Assembly: GCF_003265705.1 (NCBI RefSeq)
Contig: NW_020313165.1
Coordinates: 793,010-857,009, forward strand
Length of the DNA stretch: 64,000 bases
From: Callorhinus ursinus
Taxonomy: Eukaryota; Chordata; Mammalia; Carnivora; Otariidae
Direction of reading: 5' to 3'
A program made the translations under genes and the position numbers. Below, piece after piece: positions 10,976 through 22,317 of this stretch (positions within the stretch are counted from its first letter, which is position 1; every line of letters begins with the position of its first letter). The notes below the pieces were generated by a model, which did no database searches, was not told the DNA's origin, and worked only from the letters and a program-made list of their open reading frames with translations.

Positions 10976-11964
10976 AAAGCTTCCCCTAGTTCCCTCTGAG
11001 AGTCCTCAGGGTATGAGCACTTGCACACATGCGCTCTGAAACTAGTTTGCTCATGTTCTCTGCTTTCTAGTGGAGGTTCTGACTGGCTCTGCACCTCTGA
11101 CTGACTCATCCTCACTTCACCCTGACTCTCAATACAGTGTGGCCTCAGGGGGTTAGGTGCCATCTGTGCTGGGAAGGAACTCAAAGTACGCTGGGTGTGT
11201 GGCAGTGAAACATGGGTTTGGGGGTGGGCTTGGTGTGATGAAAATGACACTTGCTCCAATTCTGTCTCAGTTCATAACATCTGAAGAAGCACATCTTGTT
11301 CCCAGGATATCACCTATCCTTTATCAGATCTTCCGGCTTCTGGATGCAATTTCTCTCTATAGGATTTTAAAACCAGTCCCTTTGGCCAGCAGGGAGACAG
11401 ATGCCAAACAATTGCCTCCATATCTAATTCTCTCCTCTGTCATTGACTCAAGCCTCCCTGCACTAAATTCTTCCCCTTAACTACAACCCTGTATCATAAA
11501 ATCATATGAATAGGTACCCAGCTGTGTTACCAGCCTGCCAGTTCTACAAACGACTCAGCTCTGAATCTCACTTTTGAATCTCTGCAACTCAAACAGCAAA
11601 GAAAGTGGTCTGCTCTCTTGGTAACTGGAAGCCTTCGTGAGTTAGTATGCTGCAGTAATAATTCAGAAAGTAGTAATTCTGGTCCTTTTCATACCCATTC
11701 CAGTGGCAGATGAATGCAGTGTACTTGGTCAGTACAAATTGAGTTTTGATAAGTATATACTGAATTCATCTGAATTCTAAGAATAGAACAACAGAGTTCT
11801 AATTCAGTAAATAATAATACTTAGAAGTATACACTGCCTTTTAAAATACCTCCAGACCCATCTTACTTTTAAAAACTCAAAAACATATTCATTTAAAATA
11901 TGCCTTGATTTAGGCATATCACCCATCATATCTTTATTGTATTTTATAAGGAACAATAATAATA
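10976..11964. other. Single-copy DNA, no gene seen
   Basis: Open frames of 101-107 codons on both strands at 10954-11480 overlap each other and show no domain. No splice-flanked exon is evident. Only short AT tracts otherwise. Confidence 0.38.
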
Positions 11965-12178
11965 ATAAGGACAGTAGATAACATTTATTAGGTATTTGCT
12001 GAGATCAGGTACAGTTCTAAGCATTTTACATATGTTAACACATTTAATCCTCTTTACAACCCTGTGAGGTGAATACTGTTACTAAAATTTTACAGATGAG
12101 GAAACGGAGGGTAGGAGAGATTAAGTAGTTTGCCAAAGCCACCCAACCATTAAGTGCTGGAGCTGGGATTTTTTTTAA
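11965..12178 (-). mobile_element. MIR SINE, nearly complete, antisense
   Basis: Very clear antisense MIR: 'taacatttattaggtatttgctga', 'catttaatcctctttacaaccctgtgagg' (split landmarks), 'ttttacagatgaggaaac', 'aagtagtttgccaaagcc' and 'gctggagctgggatt' in the correct order. Confidence 0.87.
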
Positions 12179-12179
12179 C

Positions 12180-12395
12180 CTGTGCAGTTTATTAAGTTCA
12201 TTTCTTTTATATACTTCTTTATCCCTTTATATTCTTTTATAACACTTATTACATTGCATAGTAGGTATTTTTAGTATCTTTCTTTCCCCACTAGATGATG
12301 CTGTCTGATGTCAGGGGCTATGACTTAATGTAGCTCAGTGTTACACCTGACACATGGTCAGAACTAGTATCTTTTGCATGTAGAATAGGTTCACC
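12180..12395 (+). mobile_element. L2 LINE 3' fragment
   Basis: Sense L2 3' end, decayed: 'cacttattacattgcatagtagg', 'ccactagatgatgctgtctgatgtcaggggctatgactt' region (12288-12327) and 'acacctgacacatggtcag'. Abuts the MIR on its left. Confidence 0.5.
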
Positions 12396-13214
12396 AGGAA
12401 TCTCAAGAATATTTATCTGCTTCTTTGTGTATGGTAAAAGTGACTGTTAGAAATAGCAAAGAACATATGGGCCATACTTGCATACTGTTCCCAACCAATT
12501 TGAGAAGAAAAGCCCTCCCTCCCCAGATGAAGAGTTATGTGACCACTTGAAAGATGGCACTGATTCAAGACAATGAGCTGGTAGAGCTAGTTGGTAGGAA
12601 AAATCTCAAATGAGTGAGAAATAAGGGCTGTGACTCCAGTGAGGGAGAGGTGGTAGTCCTGGGAACTACTGAATTGCTCAAAAACATAGTGACTTAATGT
12701 TCAGTCAGGGACTAAAACTGGAATCTTTAGCATCTACCAGGTTAACAGGGAACTAGCTGTTAGATGAAATAGATTAATGTTGGTCAGTTAGACCTATGTG
12801 GATCAAGACCAAAAACCTGCACTGCAAGAGAATTAGAGGTTAAAAAACAAACAAAAAAAACTGAAGTTACTGATTTTCAAATGTTTGAATGATTGAATAG
12901 GACACTTGCCTGATTTATAAAGCTCCTGGGTCTGTAGCCTATTAGTTCACTCAGTTACTCACTCACTCACTTACTCACCACATTTATAATTAGTGCTTAC
13001 TATGTACTAAACTCTGTGTTAGTCATGAAAGTCTCTGGTTTTGAAAGAGGAAAAGAGAAAGCCCTAAGTTTTAGAATAACTTTTCTGGCTAGGCAACCAT
13101 TTCTTGTCAGCAACTTGGTGTTGTGGGAGGTGTTTAAAAAACCACTGATAATTTTGGACTTGAATACTTTGTTAGGTGGAATTAGGGGCTTGACTAGTTT
13201 CAGCGATTCAGCTA
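12396..13214. other. Unassigned, with a small (ACTC)n repeat
   Basis: No gene. Imperfect (ACTC)n at 12947-12978. The piece at 13040-13140 is high-complexity and well preserved. Confidence 0.38.
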
Positions 13215-13300
13215 GCATATTTTGAATATCTGCTATATTTAAGCATTGTGGGAATAAAGTGACAAAAAGTTCCTGCACTTAAGTAGATTACAGTGTATTT
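13215..13300 (-). mobile_element. L2 LINE fragment, antisense
   Basis: Weak antisense L2 3' end: 'gaatatctgctatatttaag', 'ttcctgcacttaagtagattacagtg'. Confidence 0.42.
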
Positions 13301-13384
13301 AATTAGGATTTATAGTCGGTCTCTAAACCAGAAGCTGTGGAAATAGATGGGTTGGATCTTTTCATATAATGGAATATGGAGGAT

Positions 13385-13800
13385 TTCGTAAGTTCATTCA
13401 TGCCTTGGCTGAGTGTCTGGGATCTAGTGCTCACAACTATCCATGTTCTGCTCTTCCTCTTGGGTATCGACACGCTTACCCTTTCCAGATCCTTTTGTAG
13501 TTGGGTATGACAATGTGATTGAGTTCTGTATAGGAGAATGTGAGCAGAAATGTTGTGCATTTTCCCATAAAATTCTCTCATATGCTGTCCTGTCTCTATT
13601 TCTCCATCTGCTGGTGGAAAAGGAGGGCTCCATGAACCAGAGTTGGGTGAAGCCATGAGATAAGAGAAACTGGGATTAAAAAAAAAAAAAAAAAAAAAAC
13701 CTGTTGACCCATGATAGTGTGACGTGAGTGAGAAATTGTGATAAGTCATTGTGATTTGGAGGCTGTTGTTTGTAGCAGTTAGCTTCCCCTAATAATTCAG
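13385..13800 (+). mobile_element. MLT1-like LTR (ERVL-MaLR)
   Basis: Landmarks of a mammalian MaLR-type LTR in order: 'gacaatgtgattgagttctg' (13509-13528), a decayed 'cccataaaattctctcatatgctgtcc' type TATA-side block (13564-13590), 'tggtggaaaaggaggg', and after a 22-A run (13679-13700) 'gtgagtgagaaattgtgataagtcattgtg' type 3' text. The exact subfamily and outer ends are unsure. The 148-codon antisense frame (13303-13749) over it is a shadow. Confidence 0.58.
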
Positions 13801-13956
13801 CATCGGTGCTTGACTTACACAGTGCCAAATCCTAAAAGCCAGGACAGTATGTCTAGGCAATAAGGAAGGACATGAATAAAACCTGTAATCAAGAAATTCA
13901 TTCAGATGTACCAAGTACTCTCATACACCTTAGTTCATTTTGTCATTGGTCTTTTA

Positions 13957-14147
13957 ACAGATTTTTTTTAATGATTTTATTTATTTGATAGAGAGCACAA
14001 GCAGGGGGGAGCAGCAGGCAGAAGCAGAGGGAGAAGCAGGCTCCCTGCAGAGCAGGGGGAGCCCAATATGGGGCTTGATTCCAGGACCTTGGGATCATGA
14101 CCTGAGACGAAGGCAATCACTTAACCAACTGAGCCACCCAGGCACCC
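13957..14147 (-). mobile_element. Can-SINE, antisense
   Basis: Complete antisense SINE; head at 14120-14147, with 'atcatgacctgag' at 14094-14106. TSD 'tgtcattggtctttta' (13941-13956) and 'tgtcactgggtctta' (14148-14162), slightly diverged. A 68-codon frame across it is a chance frame. Confidence 0.95.
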
Positions 14148-14162
14148 TGTCACTGGGTCTTA

Positions 14163-15214
14163 TAATAACTATATGGAGATGGGTTAAGTAGTGTTGTGTC
14201 CATTTTGCTGATAGGACTAAAACAACTTTGACTGCTTGGAAAGATAGGGAACTATTAAAACAAACTTTAGTTCAGTTAGGGAGGAGCTGCTCCTTAGGAC
14301 TATCTATGGACTAGGGTTTTTTCCTAACACATGCTTTAAAATTATTTGCTCAGAAGTCTTTCTTACTGCGCCCTCCCCCGTGTTTCCTGCTTTAATCAGA
14401 TACTTGGGTATGGAATGAAGAGGGAAGAACATACAAGAGGAGGGATCATCCCTTTAAGGAGACACGTTTCTTTCTTGGGCATGACCCTTTGACTGTCCTG
14501 GGACTGCTATGAAGCCTGGCAGGTACATGGTAGCCTCCATAACAGAACCAAGCTTTATCCCTGCCTGGATTACTACGATTATTTGAAGGTGTCCAGATTC
14601 TTCAAATATAATTTCTGAAGGCATAATCTTTCTCTTTCTTCCTTAACCAGCACAGGCAATTCTACTTTCCCTAGGGTTTCAAATTTTTGTACAGCTTTTA
14701 GTGTACCTTTTTCTTTTTACAGGGCTTCATTGATACGATTTTTGCCTTTTGTACCTAGAAAAGGAGAATTTTCTCATGCAACATTTTTATATAGCCTACA
14801 GGGACTCTGTATTAGCAGTCACCCATCTCAGCTCCCCCCTCCCCACCCAATTAATTTTTCTAATTCATTTCAGCTTCATTAATTGATGCAACTAACATCA
14901 GTGTCTAGCATTTTCCTAGGTATGGAGCATGGAAAGATGAATAGGGTTATTATTCTAAGCCTTAAGTGGAAAACTTTATAGGAATATCCAAATATATATA
15001 TTTAAAACCAGTGTTAATATTCATTTGGGTTGACTTTATAAATGAATACCTTTAGTGGGCACTTTATTATACTACACTTTTCCTATAAAGACTGGGATGA
15101 GTGAAGACTAGAACACAGGAGACTCAGCAGAAAAGGAGCCCTGAGGATGAAAACGTGGATTCTACTCAGGCTTGTCTAGGACTACAAGGCTAAATAAGCC
15201 TAATGTTGTGGGTC
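14163..15214. other. Single-copy DNA, no gene seen
   Basis: No recognised repeat. Contains an AT-rich segment at 14985-15070 and a C-rich tract at 14834-14848. Confidence 0.38.
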
Positions 15215-15420
15215 AGGTACTGTGTTAGTCAAGGCTTTCTTGGTAGTAAGTTATGGAAAATTCAATTCAAATTGGTTTGAACCAAAGGGAATTTAATGGC
15301 TCTTGTGCCTGAAAAATCTAGGCTATAATCTGTATATTAGTGGGATTAGAAACAAATTTTCCAATTTCAGAGGTGGGAAATGGAACAGATTCTTTTTTCA
15401 CCTAGGTAAGTGGAGAATAG
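15215..15420. mobile_element. Ancient interspersed repeat, family uncertain
   Basis: Text 'gttagtcaaggctttcttgg' followed by 'gggaatttaatggctcttgtgcctgaaaaatctagg' type sequence resembles a common eutherian medium-reiterated repeat, probably a DNA-transposon derivative. Sequence at about 16100-16560 ('cacttggccagcctggatcacatgcc') may be the other part of the same element, with unrelated or unrecognised DNA between them. Confidence 0.35.
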
Positions 15421-16919
15421 AAATAGAATCACTTTAATATAAATAAAATATAAGTAAGCTTTGAGGCAACCACTTGTCTTTCTTAGAAACAGGGAACAAA
15501 ATAATCATTCTGGCAAGAGGGCAATTAAAAGTCAATAGATTCTCACCAGTATAGCCAAGTAAATGGTGAAGATGTCCTGACAGTCTGTGATCCTCATTCC
15601 TCAAAAAAGTTGGGTCATCTTTTTGTCCTGACAAGATGAGAAAACACTTATCTAGTGATTGACTCCCAGCAGGTGTAATAGCAGAAAGACAGGCTGGTAT
15701 ATGTCCTCTCACTTTAGGTTGTCCAGAAGAAATGGACCTTCTTTTTTATGGAATCATCTATGTATGAGTTAGGTAACTCAAACACATCAAATTTTGCCAA
15801 GGCATTTAGGCAATGGGGCTGAACGCAAAAACAAACAAAAACCTCCCCCCAAATCCTTTATATAATTAAAAACCACCTAAATGTTATTATTTCAGATGTA
15901 GCAGTTGCACATACTTCCCACTTGCTATGGTATTGTCAAGTTTCTTCAGCCAGCATTTTATCTGTGGCCAAAAGCTTTTAATAGGTCATAGAATTATCTA
16001 GGATATCAAAGGAAGAAGTTCTTTTTATAAAGAATTTGGAAGACTCCAGGAACTTGTGTCAAGATAACATTTCAGTCCTGATTGGATCCACGTTCTCAAG
16101 CAAAGTGTCATTCCCCTTATTTCTTGGTTATGCTTTTCTCATTGTTGACTCCTTCTTAGGCAGGTTCTCTAGTTAAGGTGTCAGGACTGCCACTAGTACC
16201 TCCAGTGTTACATTCCATCTCCTCATTAACTAACCAGTAGAAACAGAGATTCTTTCTTCCCCCAAATTCAAAGCTCCTAGGGTTGAATTATAGAATCAAC
16301 TTAGGTCATGAGCCTATCCTGAATTAATCACTTCCAGTGAGTTTCTAAGATTTGATGATTCACTTGGCCAGCCTGGATCACATGCCACCCAGGCCACATG
16401 GGCTGGGATAACCAAGAGTTGTTGAATCAGCTGCTGTGACATTACATCATAGGTTTCCCAGTTCAGGATCATGGGAGGGCTACTGTAATTCCTCACTTCA
16501 GAATTTACTTGTAGCATTCTCCTTCCTGATACCTATTTCTTTTTGATTCAACATTCTTCTGATTACAAGAATCAAAAAAATCATATGGCTACTAAGGCCA
16601 CATACACACAAAATCCATAGACAGTTATTGGAAGGGTCCTTGGGTATCTCTCAGGATCAAGGGAAGTAGACATGCCTATCGAGGAGCAAGGGAAAAAAAC
16701 AGCCCCTTGTAGGAGCTTATGGTCTTTTCAGTGGTATCATTGTTACTCCACTTCAAAGACTTTCAACCTTTGTGTCTCAATGAAAAATTTCCCAGTTGTT
16801 TGAAGAGTGCATTTGATTAGCCTATCGTAGGTCAAACGTAAACCTCTAGATCATTCACCTATTGTTGGGTGAGTGAACCATGTGATACAACATGAAGAAA
16901 ATACTATTACTTTTTTTTA
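15421..16919. other. Partly repeat-derived, otherwise unassigned
   Basis: 16100-16560 looks like old repeat sequence (see the preceding entry). 15434-15712 holds a 92-codon antisense open frame without a domain I can name. No exon called. Confidence 0.33.
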
Positions 16920-17015
16920 AAGTTGAGGAAATTATGTTCATGGAAGTGAATTTTTCCAATATTTTATGGCTAATAGTAGAGCCAGCATTTTAATCCAGTT
17001 CTAATTACATAGTTG
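16920..17015 (-). mobile_element. MIR SINE fragment, antisense
   Basis: Decayed antisense MIR: 'gttgaggaaattatg', 'gaatttttccaatattttatggctaatagtagagccagc' type order (16949-16987). Confidence 0.48.
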
Positions 17016-17072
17016 TTTTTTTTTTTTTAAATTCTGCATATAGTACCATGTCTGTTAGACTCACTGGATTCT

Positions 17073-18900
17073 TTTTTTTAATTTTTTTAATTATGTTAAT
17101 CACCATGCATCATTAGTTTTTGATGTAGTGTTCCATGATGCATTGTTTGCATATAACACCCAGTGCTCCATGCAGAACATGCCCTGTTTAATACCCATCA
17201 CCAGGCTAACCCATCCTCCGACACCCCCTCCCCTCTAGAACCCTTCGTTTGTTTCTCAGAATCCACAGTCTCTCATGGTTCATCTCCCCCTCCGATTTCC
17301 CCCCTTCATTCTTTCCCTCCTGCTATCTTCTTCTTCTTTTTTAACATATAATGTATTATTTGCTTCAGAGGTACAGATCTGTGATTCAACAGTCTTGCAC
17401 ACTTCACAGTGCTCACCATAGCACATACCCCCCCCAATGTCTATCACCCAGCCACCCCATCCCTCTTACCCCCCACCACTCCAGCAACCCTCAGTTTGTT
17501 TCCAGAGATTAAGAATTCCTCATATCAGTGAGGTCATATGATACATGTCTTTCTCTGATTGGCTTATTTCGCTCAGCATAATACCCTCCAGTTCCATCCA
17601 TGTCTTTGTAAATGGCAAGATTCCATTCTTTTTGATGGCTGCATAATATTCCATTGTGTATGTATGTGTATACACACACACACACACACACACCACATCT
17701 TCTTTATCCATTCATCTGTTGATGGACATCTTCGCTCTTTCCACAGTTTGGCTATTGTGGGCATTGCTGCTATAAACATCAGAGTGCACATACCCCTTCG
17801 GATCCCTACATTTGTATCTTTGGGGTAAATACCCAGTAGTGCAATTGCTGGATCGTATGGTAGCTCTATTTTCAACTTTTTGAAGCCTCCATGCTGTTCT
17901 CCAAAGTGGCTGCACCAGCTTGCATGCCCACCAACAGTGTAGGAGGGTTCCCCTCTCTCCGCGTCCCCGCCAACATCTGTCATTTCCTGACTTGTTAATT
18001 TTAGCCATTCTGACTGGTGTGAGGTGATATCTCATTGAGGTTTTGATTTGGATTTCCCTGATGCCGAGCGATGTTGAGCACTTTTTCACATGTCTGTTAG
18101 CCATTTGGATGTCTTCTTTGGAAAAATGTCTGTTCATGTCTTCTGCCCATATCTTGATCGGATCATTTGTTCTTTGGGTGTTGAGTTTAAGAAGTTCTTT
18201 ATAGATTTTGGATACTAGCCCTTTATCTGATATGTCATTTGCAGATATCTTCTCCCATTCTGTCGGTTGTCTTTTGGTTTTGTGGACTGTTTCTTTTGCT
18301 GTGCAAAAGCTTTTTATTTTGATGAGGTCCCAATAGTTCATTTTTGCCCTTGCTTCCCTTGCCTTTGGCGATGTTTCTAGGAAGAAGTTGCTGCGGCTGA
18401 GGTCCAAGAGGTTGCTGCCTGTGTTCTTTAGGATGTTGATGGACTCCTCTCTCACATTTAGGTCTTTCAACCATTTGGAGTCTATTTTTGTGTGTGGTGT
18501 AAGGAAATGTTCCAGTTTCATTCTTCTGCATGTGGCTGTCCAATTTCCCCAACACCACTTTTTGAAGAGACTGTCTTTTTTCCATTGGACATTCTTTCCT
18601 GCTTTGTCAAAGATTAGTTGACCATAGAGTTGAGGGTCCATTTCTGGGCTCTCTGTTCCATTGATTGATGTGTCTGTTTTTGTGCCAGTACCATACTGTC
18701 TCGATGATGACAGCTTTGTAATAGAGCTTGAAGTCCGGAATTGTGATGCCGCCAGCTTTGCTTTTCTTTTTGAACGTTCCTCTGGCTATTCGGGGTCTTT
18801 TCTGGTTCTGTACAAATTTTAGGATTATTTGTTCCATTTCTTTGAAAAAAGTGGATGGTATTTTGATGGGGATTGCTTTGAATGTTTAGATTGCTCTAGG
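17073..18900 (-). mobile_element. 5'-truncated young L1 with perfect TSD, antisense
   Basis: A 1.83-kb L1 3' portion: poly(A) end at the left (T-tract from 17073), 3'UTR about 17080-17510, ORF2 C-terminus up to 18900. TSD 'tagactcactggattct' is identical on both sides (17056-17072 and 18901-18917). In sense orientation the nick would be TT|AGAA, close to the L1 endonuclease consensus TT|AAAA. The perfect TSD indicates a fairly recent insertion. A (CA)n tract at 17672-17693 sits within ORF2. Confidence 0.97.
17520..18885 (-). pseudogene. L1 ORF2 C-terminal fragment, broken
   Basis: Encodes the distal reverse-transcriptase/C-terminal part of L1 ORF2p, from about '[20 protein letters not shown]' (18837 downward) through the cysteine-rich '[14 protein letters not shown]' zone (about 17950) to the '[15 protein letters not shown]' terminus near 17520. 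The reading is split into frames at 18837-18607, 18641-17712 and 17711-17509, so frameshifts are present. EN and the RT active site are absent because of 5' truncation. No activity expected. Confidence 0.92.
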
Positions 18901-18917
18901 TAGACTCACTGGATTCT

Positions 18918-20309
18918 AAGCTGATTTTGTTTTTACATTTGTGTGCCTTCATTTGTGTTTTGGTAATTGTTTAGTTTTAATCAAGTTGTGTTTAAAAATT
19001 CCAGTCTGTCCCAACAAAAACAATGTCTTTGGGGAATGCCTATATGTGGTTGACATCAGGATTAAAGTGGGATGTGCTCATCAAAGAGGCCATACCCTCT
19101 TAGGCAGTTTTCCCTCTCTCAATAATTCTTTCTGAGAGCTCTTCTCATTTGTAGGATTTTGAGTTTAGGTTATTTGAGAAATAATCCTCTTATCACACTA
19201 TCCTGCCCCAACCCATGAACATCTGTGATTTGAAATTTCCAAACTCTAATGGTTTCTTCTCACAATATGTGGAAAGAAGAGTTGGAAGAACATTTCACAG
19301 TAAGTATAAAATGTGGCAAAAATATATAGAAAAATGGGTGATGGCACAATTCTGTTAGTGATAGAGTTCCTTTCTTTGCCATTCTGGACACCAGATTTTG
19401 ACTACTAATTGATTTAAACTCAGGTAATTTTCTAAAATACTTTTTGGAAGTTCTAGAAATATATATGCAGGCAGCAAAACTCACTCTAGAAGCATAACAG
19501 TTTCTACATAAATAAATTGTTTTATGTGTTTTTTTATAAGGTGAGTCTAAGATTAAGTTCTAATCCTCTTCACTAAGGAAAAGTGAATGTGCTTATGGTG
19601 TCCCTATTTGGCTTTCTTTATTCTTAGGGATGGGTTACTTCTGATCTTAGATCTTACCTCACACAATTTATGCTGGGCTAGTTACCTCTTACTGTTAGAG
19701 AATATTAAAATACACAAGATTCATTATCCTCACAGCTGACAGTTGTTCAGCTTTCACTATAGAAGCATAGAGTCTTCATCTCTTTCTCTGCATTTGGGGA
19801 ACTTCCTGTTTCCATTAGCTTTAACTTGCCATTCCCTTGTGCAATGCTTCGGTTTTCTGCTTGGTCTCTGATCTGTAGGACTGAATAAAACCATTTGGAA
19901 GTGTGGGATAGCTTGAGAAAAGCTCCCCTTCTACGGAGGTAATTTGACTCTAGCATAGCATCATGCTCCCTTTATTCTCTAACCTTTTGGTTCCCTTACT
20001 TTGCCCCCATCTCCTTCCTCCTCCTCCTCCTCCTCCCTGGCTCTATGGGTAAACAGAGTGTTGTTACTCCAGGCATTTCAGGCTAACATCCAGTGTAGGC
20101 TAGGAAGCACACATGGGCCTGATCTGCAGACAGTGCTATGGAAGGCAAAAAACTTGCCAGAAAATGTTGAGGATGATACAGCGATACATAGCTCTGACGT
20201 CTGACCCTATCAAGGCAGTCTGGCTCAAAGGAGAGTAAGGCTATGTCCGTGAGATGATTTTCGCGGGAAAGAAAAAGAAAGTTGTTGGGCCAACAATAGC
20301 AGATTAGTA
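18918..20309. other. Single-copy DNA with (TCC)n tract
   Basis: No transposon or exon recognised. A short (TCC)n run lies at 20015-20036. Open frames of up to 74 codons lack support. Confidence 0.38.
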
Positions 20310-20480
20310 CTTAGAGTCAAAAAAGCATTTCTACATGCATTATCTCCTTTAATCCTCTGAGGTATATGTTATTATGATCTCCCTTTTCAGATGACACTCA
20401 GATTTAAATTTCATAGCCAGAGTTGTCTGATTCAAATCTAGCTCTGAATCCCATCTCTTCCCCTGATGCCTCATAGCTGT
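20310..20480 (-). mobile_element. MIR SINE, antisense
   Basis: Antisense MIR: 'ttatctcctttaatcctctgaggtatatg' type landmark (20340-20369), 'cagatgacactcagattt', 'agagttgtctgattcaaatc'. Confidence 0.62.
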
Positions 20481-22079
20481 ACCAGAAAAAGGTATGGTTT
20501 TTGTGCCTTCTTAATACAGAAACACCCTGCGCTGCCCTTTGTGTGAGTATGTTGGGGTTACAGGTCTGTTAAATGATTCCCTTAAAGAGGGATCAGACAG
20601 ACAAGAAGGGGATCTGTGTATAGGGCAAATACAAGGACACTTGCTGTAGATGAAGGATCAAGAATAAGCTGCACATGAAGATCAGATGACCAGCAGTGGG
20701 GCAAAGACGGGTTATTTTTTCTGTAATCTAGGAATCCACCCAACTTGTGCCTTCTCCAACATATAGAGGAAAACAAACTATATTCCTTTGCATGAAAATA
20801 CTCTATTCATTTGAAATTTTGAAAGTCTATTAAAAATAACTTAAGTATTTTGTCTATAGAAAAAAGTCTTGAAGTTCTTTAGAATAAATCAGAGGTTATG
20901 AATAGCAAAGGCAAAACAAAAATGTTGGAGGAGTTTTCTTACTAAGAGAAACTATTATAGCAGTCAGAAGTTCTTTTAGAGCATTGAAAAGAAGACCAAT
21001 ATGTGCAAGGGGCCATATTTTAGGTGATAAAGGAGACTTGCTAAAGCTGCTTCTCCCTTTAAGGTTTTTGATTCTATGAAGATGAAATAAATTCTGTTCA
21101 TTTTAAGAGAAGCCTAAAATATGAAAAGCAGCCGGGGCTCCTTTTCTCGGCCTGACAGTGTTGCTGACACACAGCTGGAGGCTGATTTATCATCATATCT
21201 AAGGAAAGCTTTTAACAAACGACAACACATATGGACATTAGGCAGTTCCTTTCCCCTGCATAAAACAAAGTGATAAATGGTGTGTGAATTTTAAAGACAT
21301 AATTCCTCCAATAAAAGCTCTAAAACATGTGCTAGTGATTCCCCCATTTAAAATTTACAAGGTAATTCATGGGAGAGGATTGAGAAAAGTTAGCAAAGCC
21401 TATTAGTCACTTATTTCAATGCCAGTCTTCACCATTTCCATGCCTCAGTTTATAAAATGCATTGTGATTTTTTTCCTTTAGGGGAGACTAAGGTGGATTG
21501 GATTTATCACTAGCTTATCTTTCTCTGCAATTGTATAGATATCCAATTTTTATTGTTGACAAATTAGGATGCTTTAAAGCAGACCACATCAGAAGTAGAT
21601 CCGTAATCCATAAATCCTTAAATCTTAAGGGAGAAAACCTAGAAGGGCAAGTTAAGAGAAAGTCAAGGAATATTCCAAAGTTTTATTTGGCATCTGTCAG
21701 CAAGGCATCTGTGGAAACCCAGTTACCTCCATTTCACACCCATATCTTCCTTTTCTTTGGACATTTCAGTTTGAAATTTGATGCTCTTAGGATTCTTTTT
21801 TTTTGATTAATAAATTGTATTAAACCACTGAAATGTTGATTAAGCAGTTAAGCTAATGTAAACAAAAACACTCAGGAACTAAGAAATATAGTTCCCACAT
21901 TTGAATAGTGAGACTGAAAAGCGTTATAGTCCCTTTCGCCTCTTGAGACCAGTCACACTTTTAGACCAGACTCACTCTGAGTGGCTGGTTCCCGTTCTTT
22001 GATCTTGGGTGCACACATGGCTCAGCAGGCCCTTGGTGTTGATGCCCTTAGGATTCTAAGTAGCCAGCCTGGCATCAGG
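20481..22079. other. Single-copy DNA; candidate conserved element
   Basis: No repeat recognised. 21120-21420 is dense with regulatory-looking words (gctgac, tgataaat, aacaatggtgtg-like and AT-hook tracts) and appears undecayed; see findings. The 102-codon frame at 21498-21806 has no known domain. Confidence 0.42.
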
Positions 22080-22087
22080 GTCTAGGC

Positions 22088-22309
22088 CAGAGGTTTATGG
22101 ATTGCAGCCAGCCGGCAGGCTAACTTCAACCCACTGCTTACTTTTATAAATGAAGTTTTATTGGAACATAGCCAAGCCCATTTGCTTATAGGTTGTCTAT
22201 GGTGCTTTCACACCATAATGGCAGAGTTGAGTAGTTGTGACCGTTTGAGCCTGAAAACCCCAAAATATTCACTGTATTGTCCTGTACATAAGTAGTTTGC
22301 TGATGCCTG
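22088..22309. mobile_element. Non-autonomous hAT-type DNA transposon
   Basis: A 222-bp element with imperfect terminal inverted repeats: 'cagaggtttatgg' at the left, and 'gtttgctgatgcctg' at the right, whose complement begins 'caggcatcagcaaac'. Inside is 'aagttttattggaacatagcc' (22154-22174). Flanked by an 8-bp TSD, 'gtctaggc' (22080-22087) and 'gtctagcc' (22310-22317), the size expected for hAT. The element type is common in eutherians; I do not name the exact family. Confidence 0.82.
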
Positions 22310-22317
22310 GTCTAGCC

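Noticed and set aside
13303..13749. 148-codon open frame on the minus strand
   Set aside because: Lies antisense over an MLT1-like LTR and includes a poly-Phe run from the homopolymer at 13679-13700.
17672..17693. CRISPR-like regular repeats
   Set aside because: Simple dinucleotide repeats without unique spacers; the genome is mammalian.
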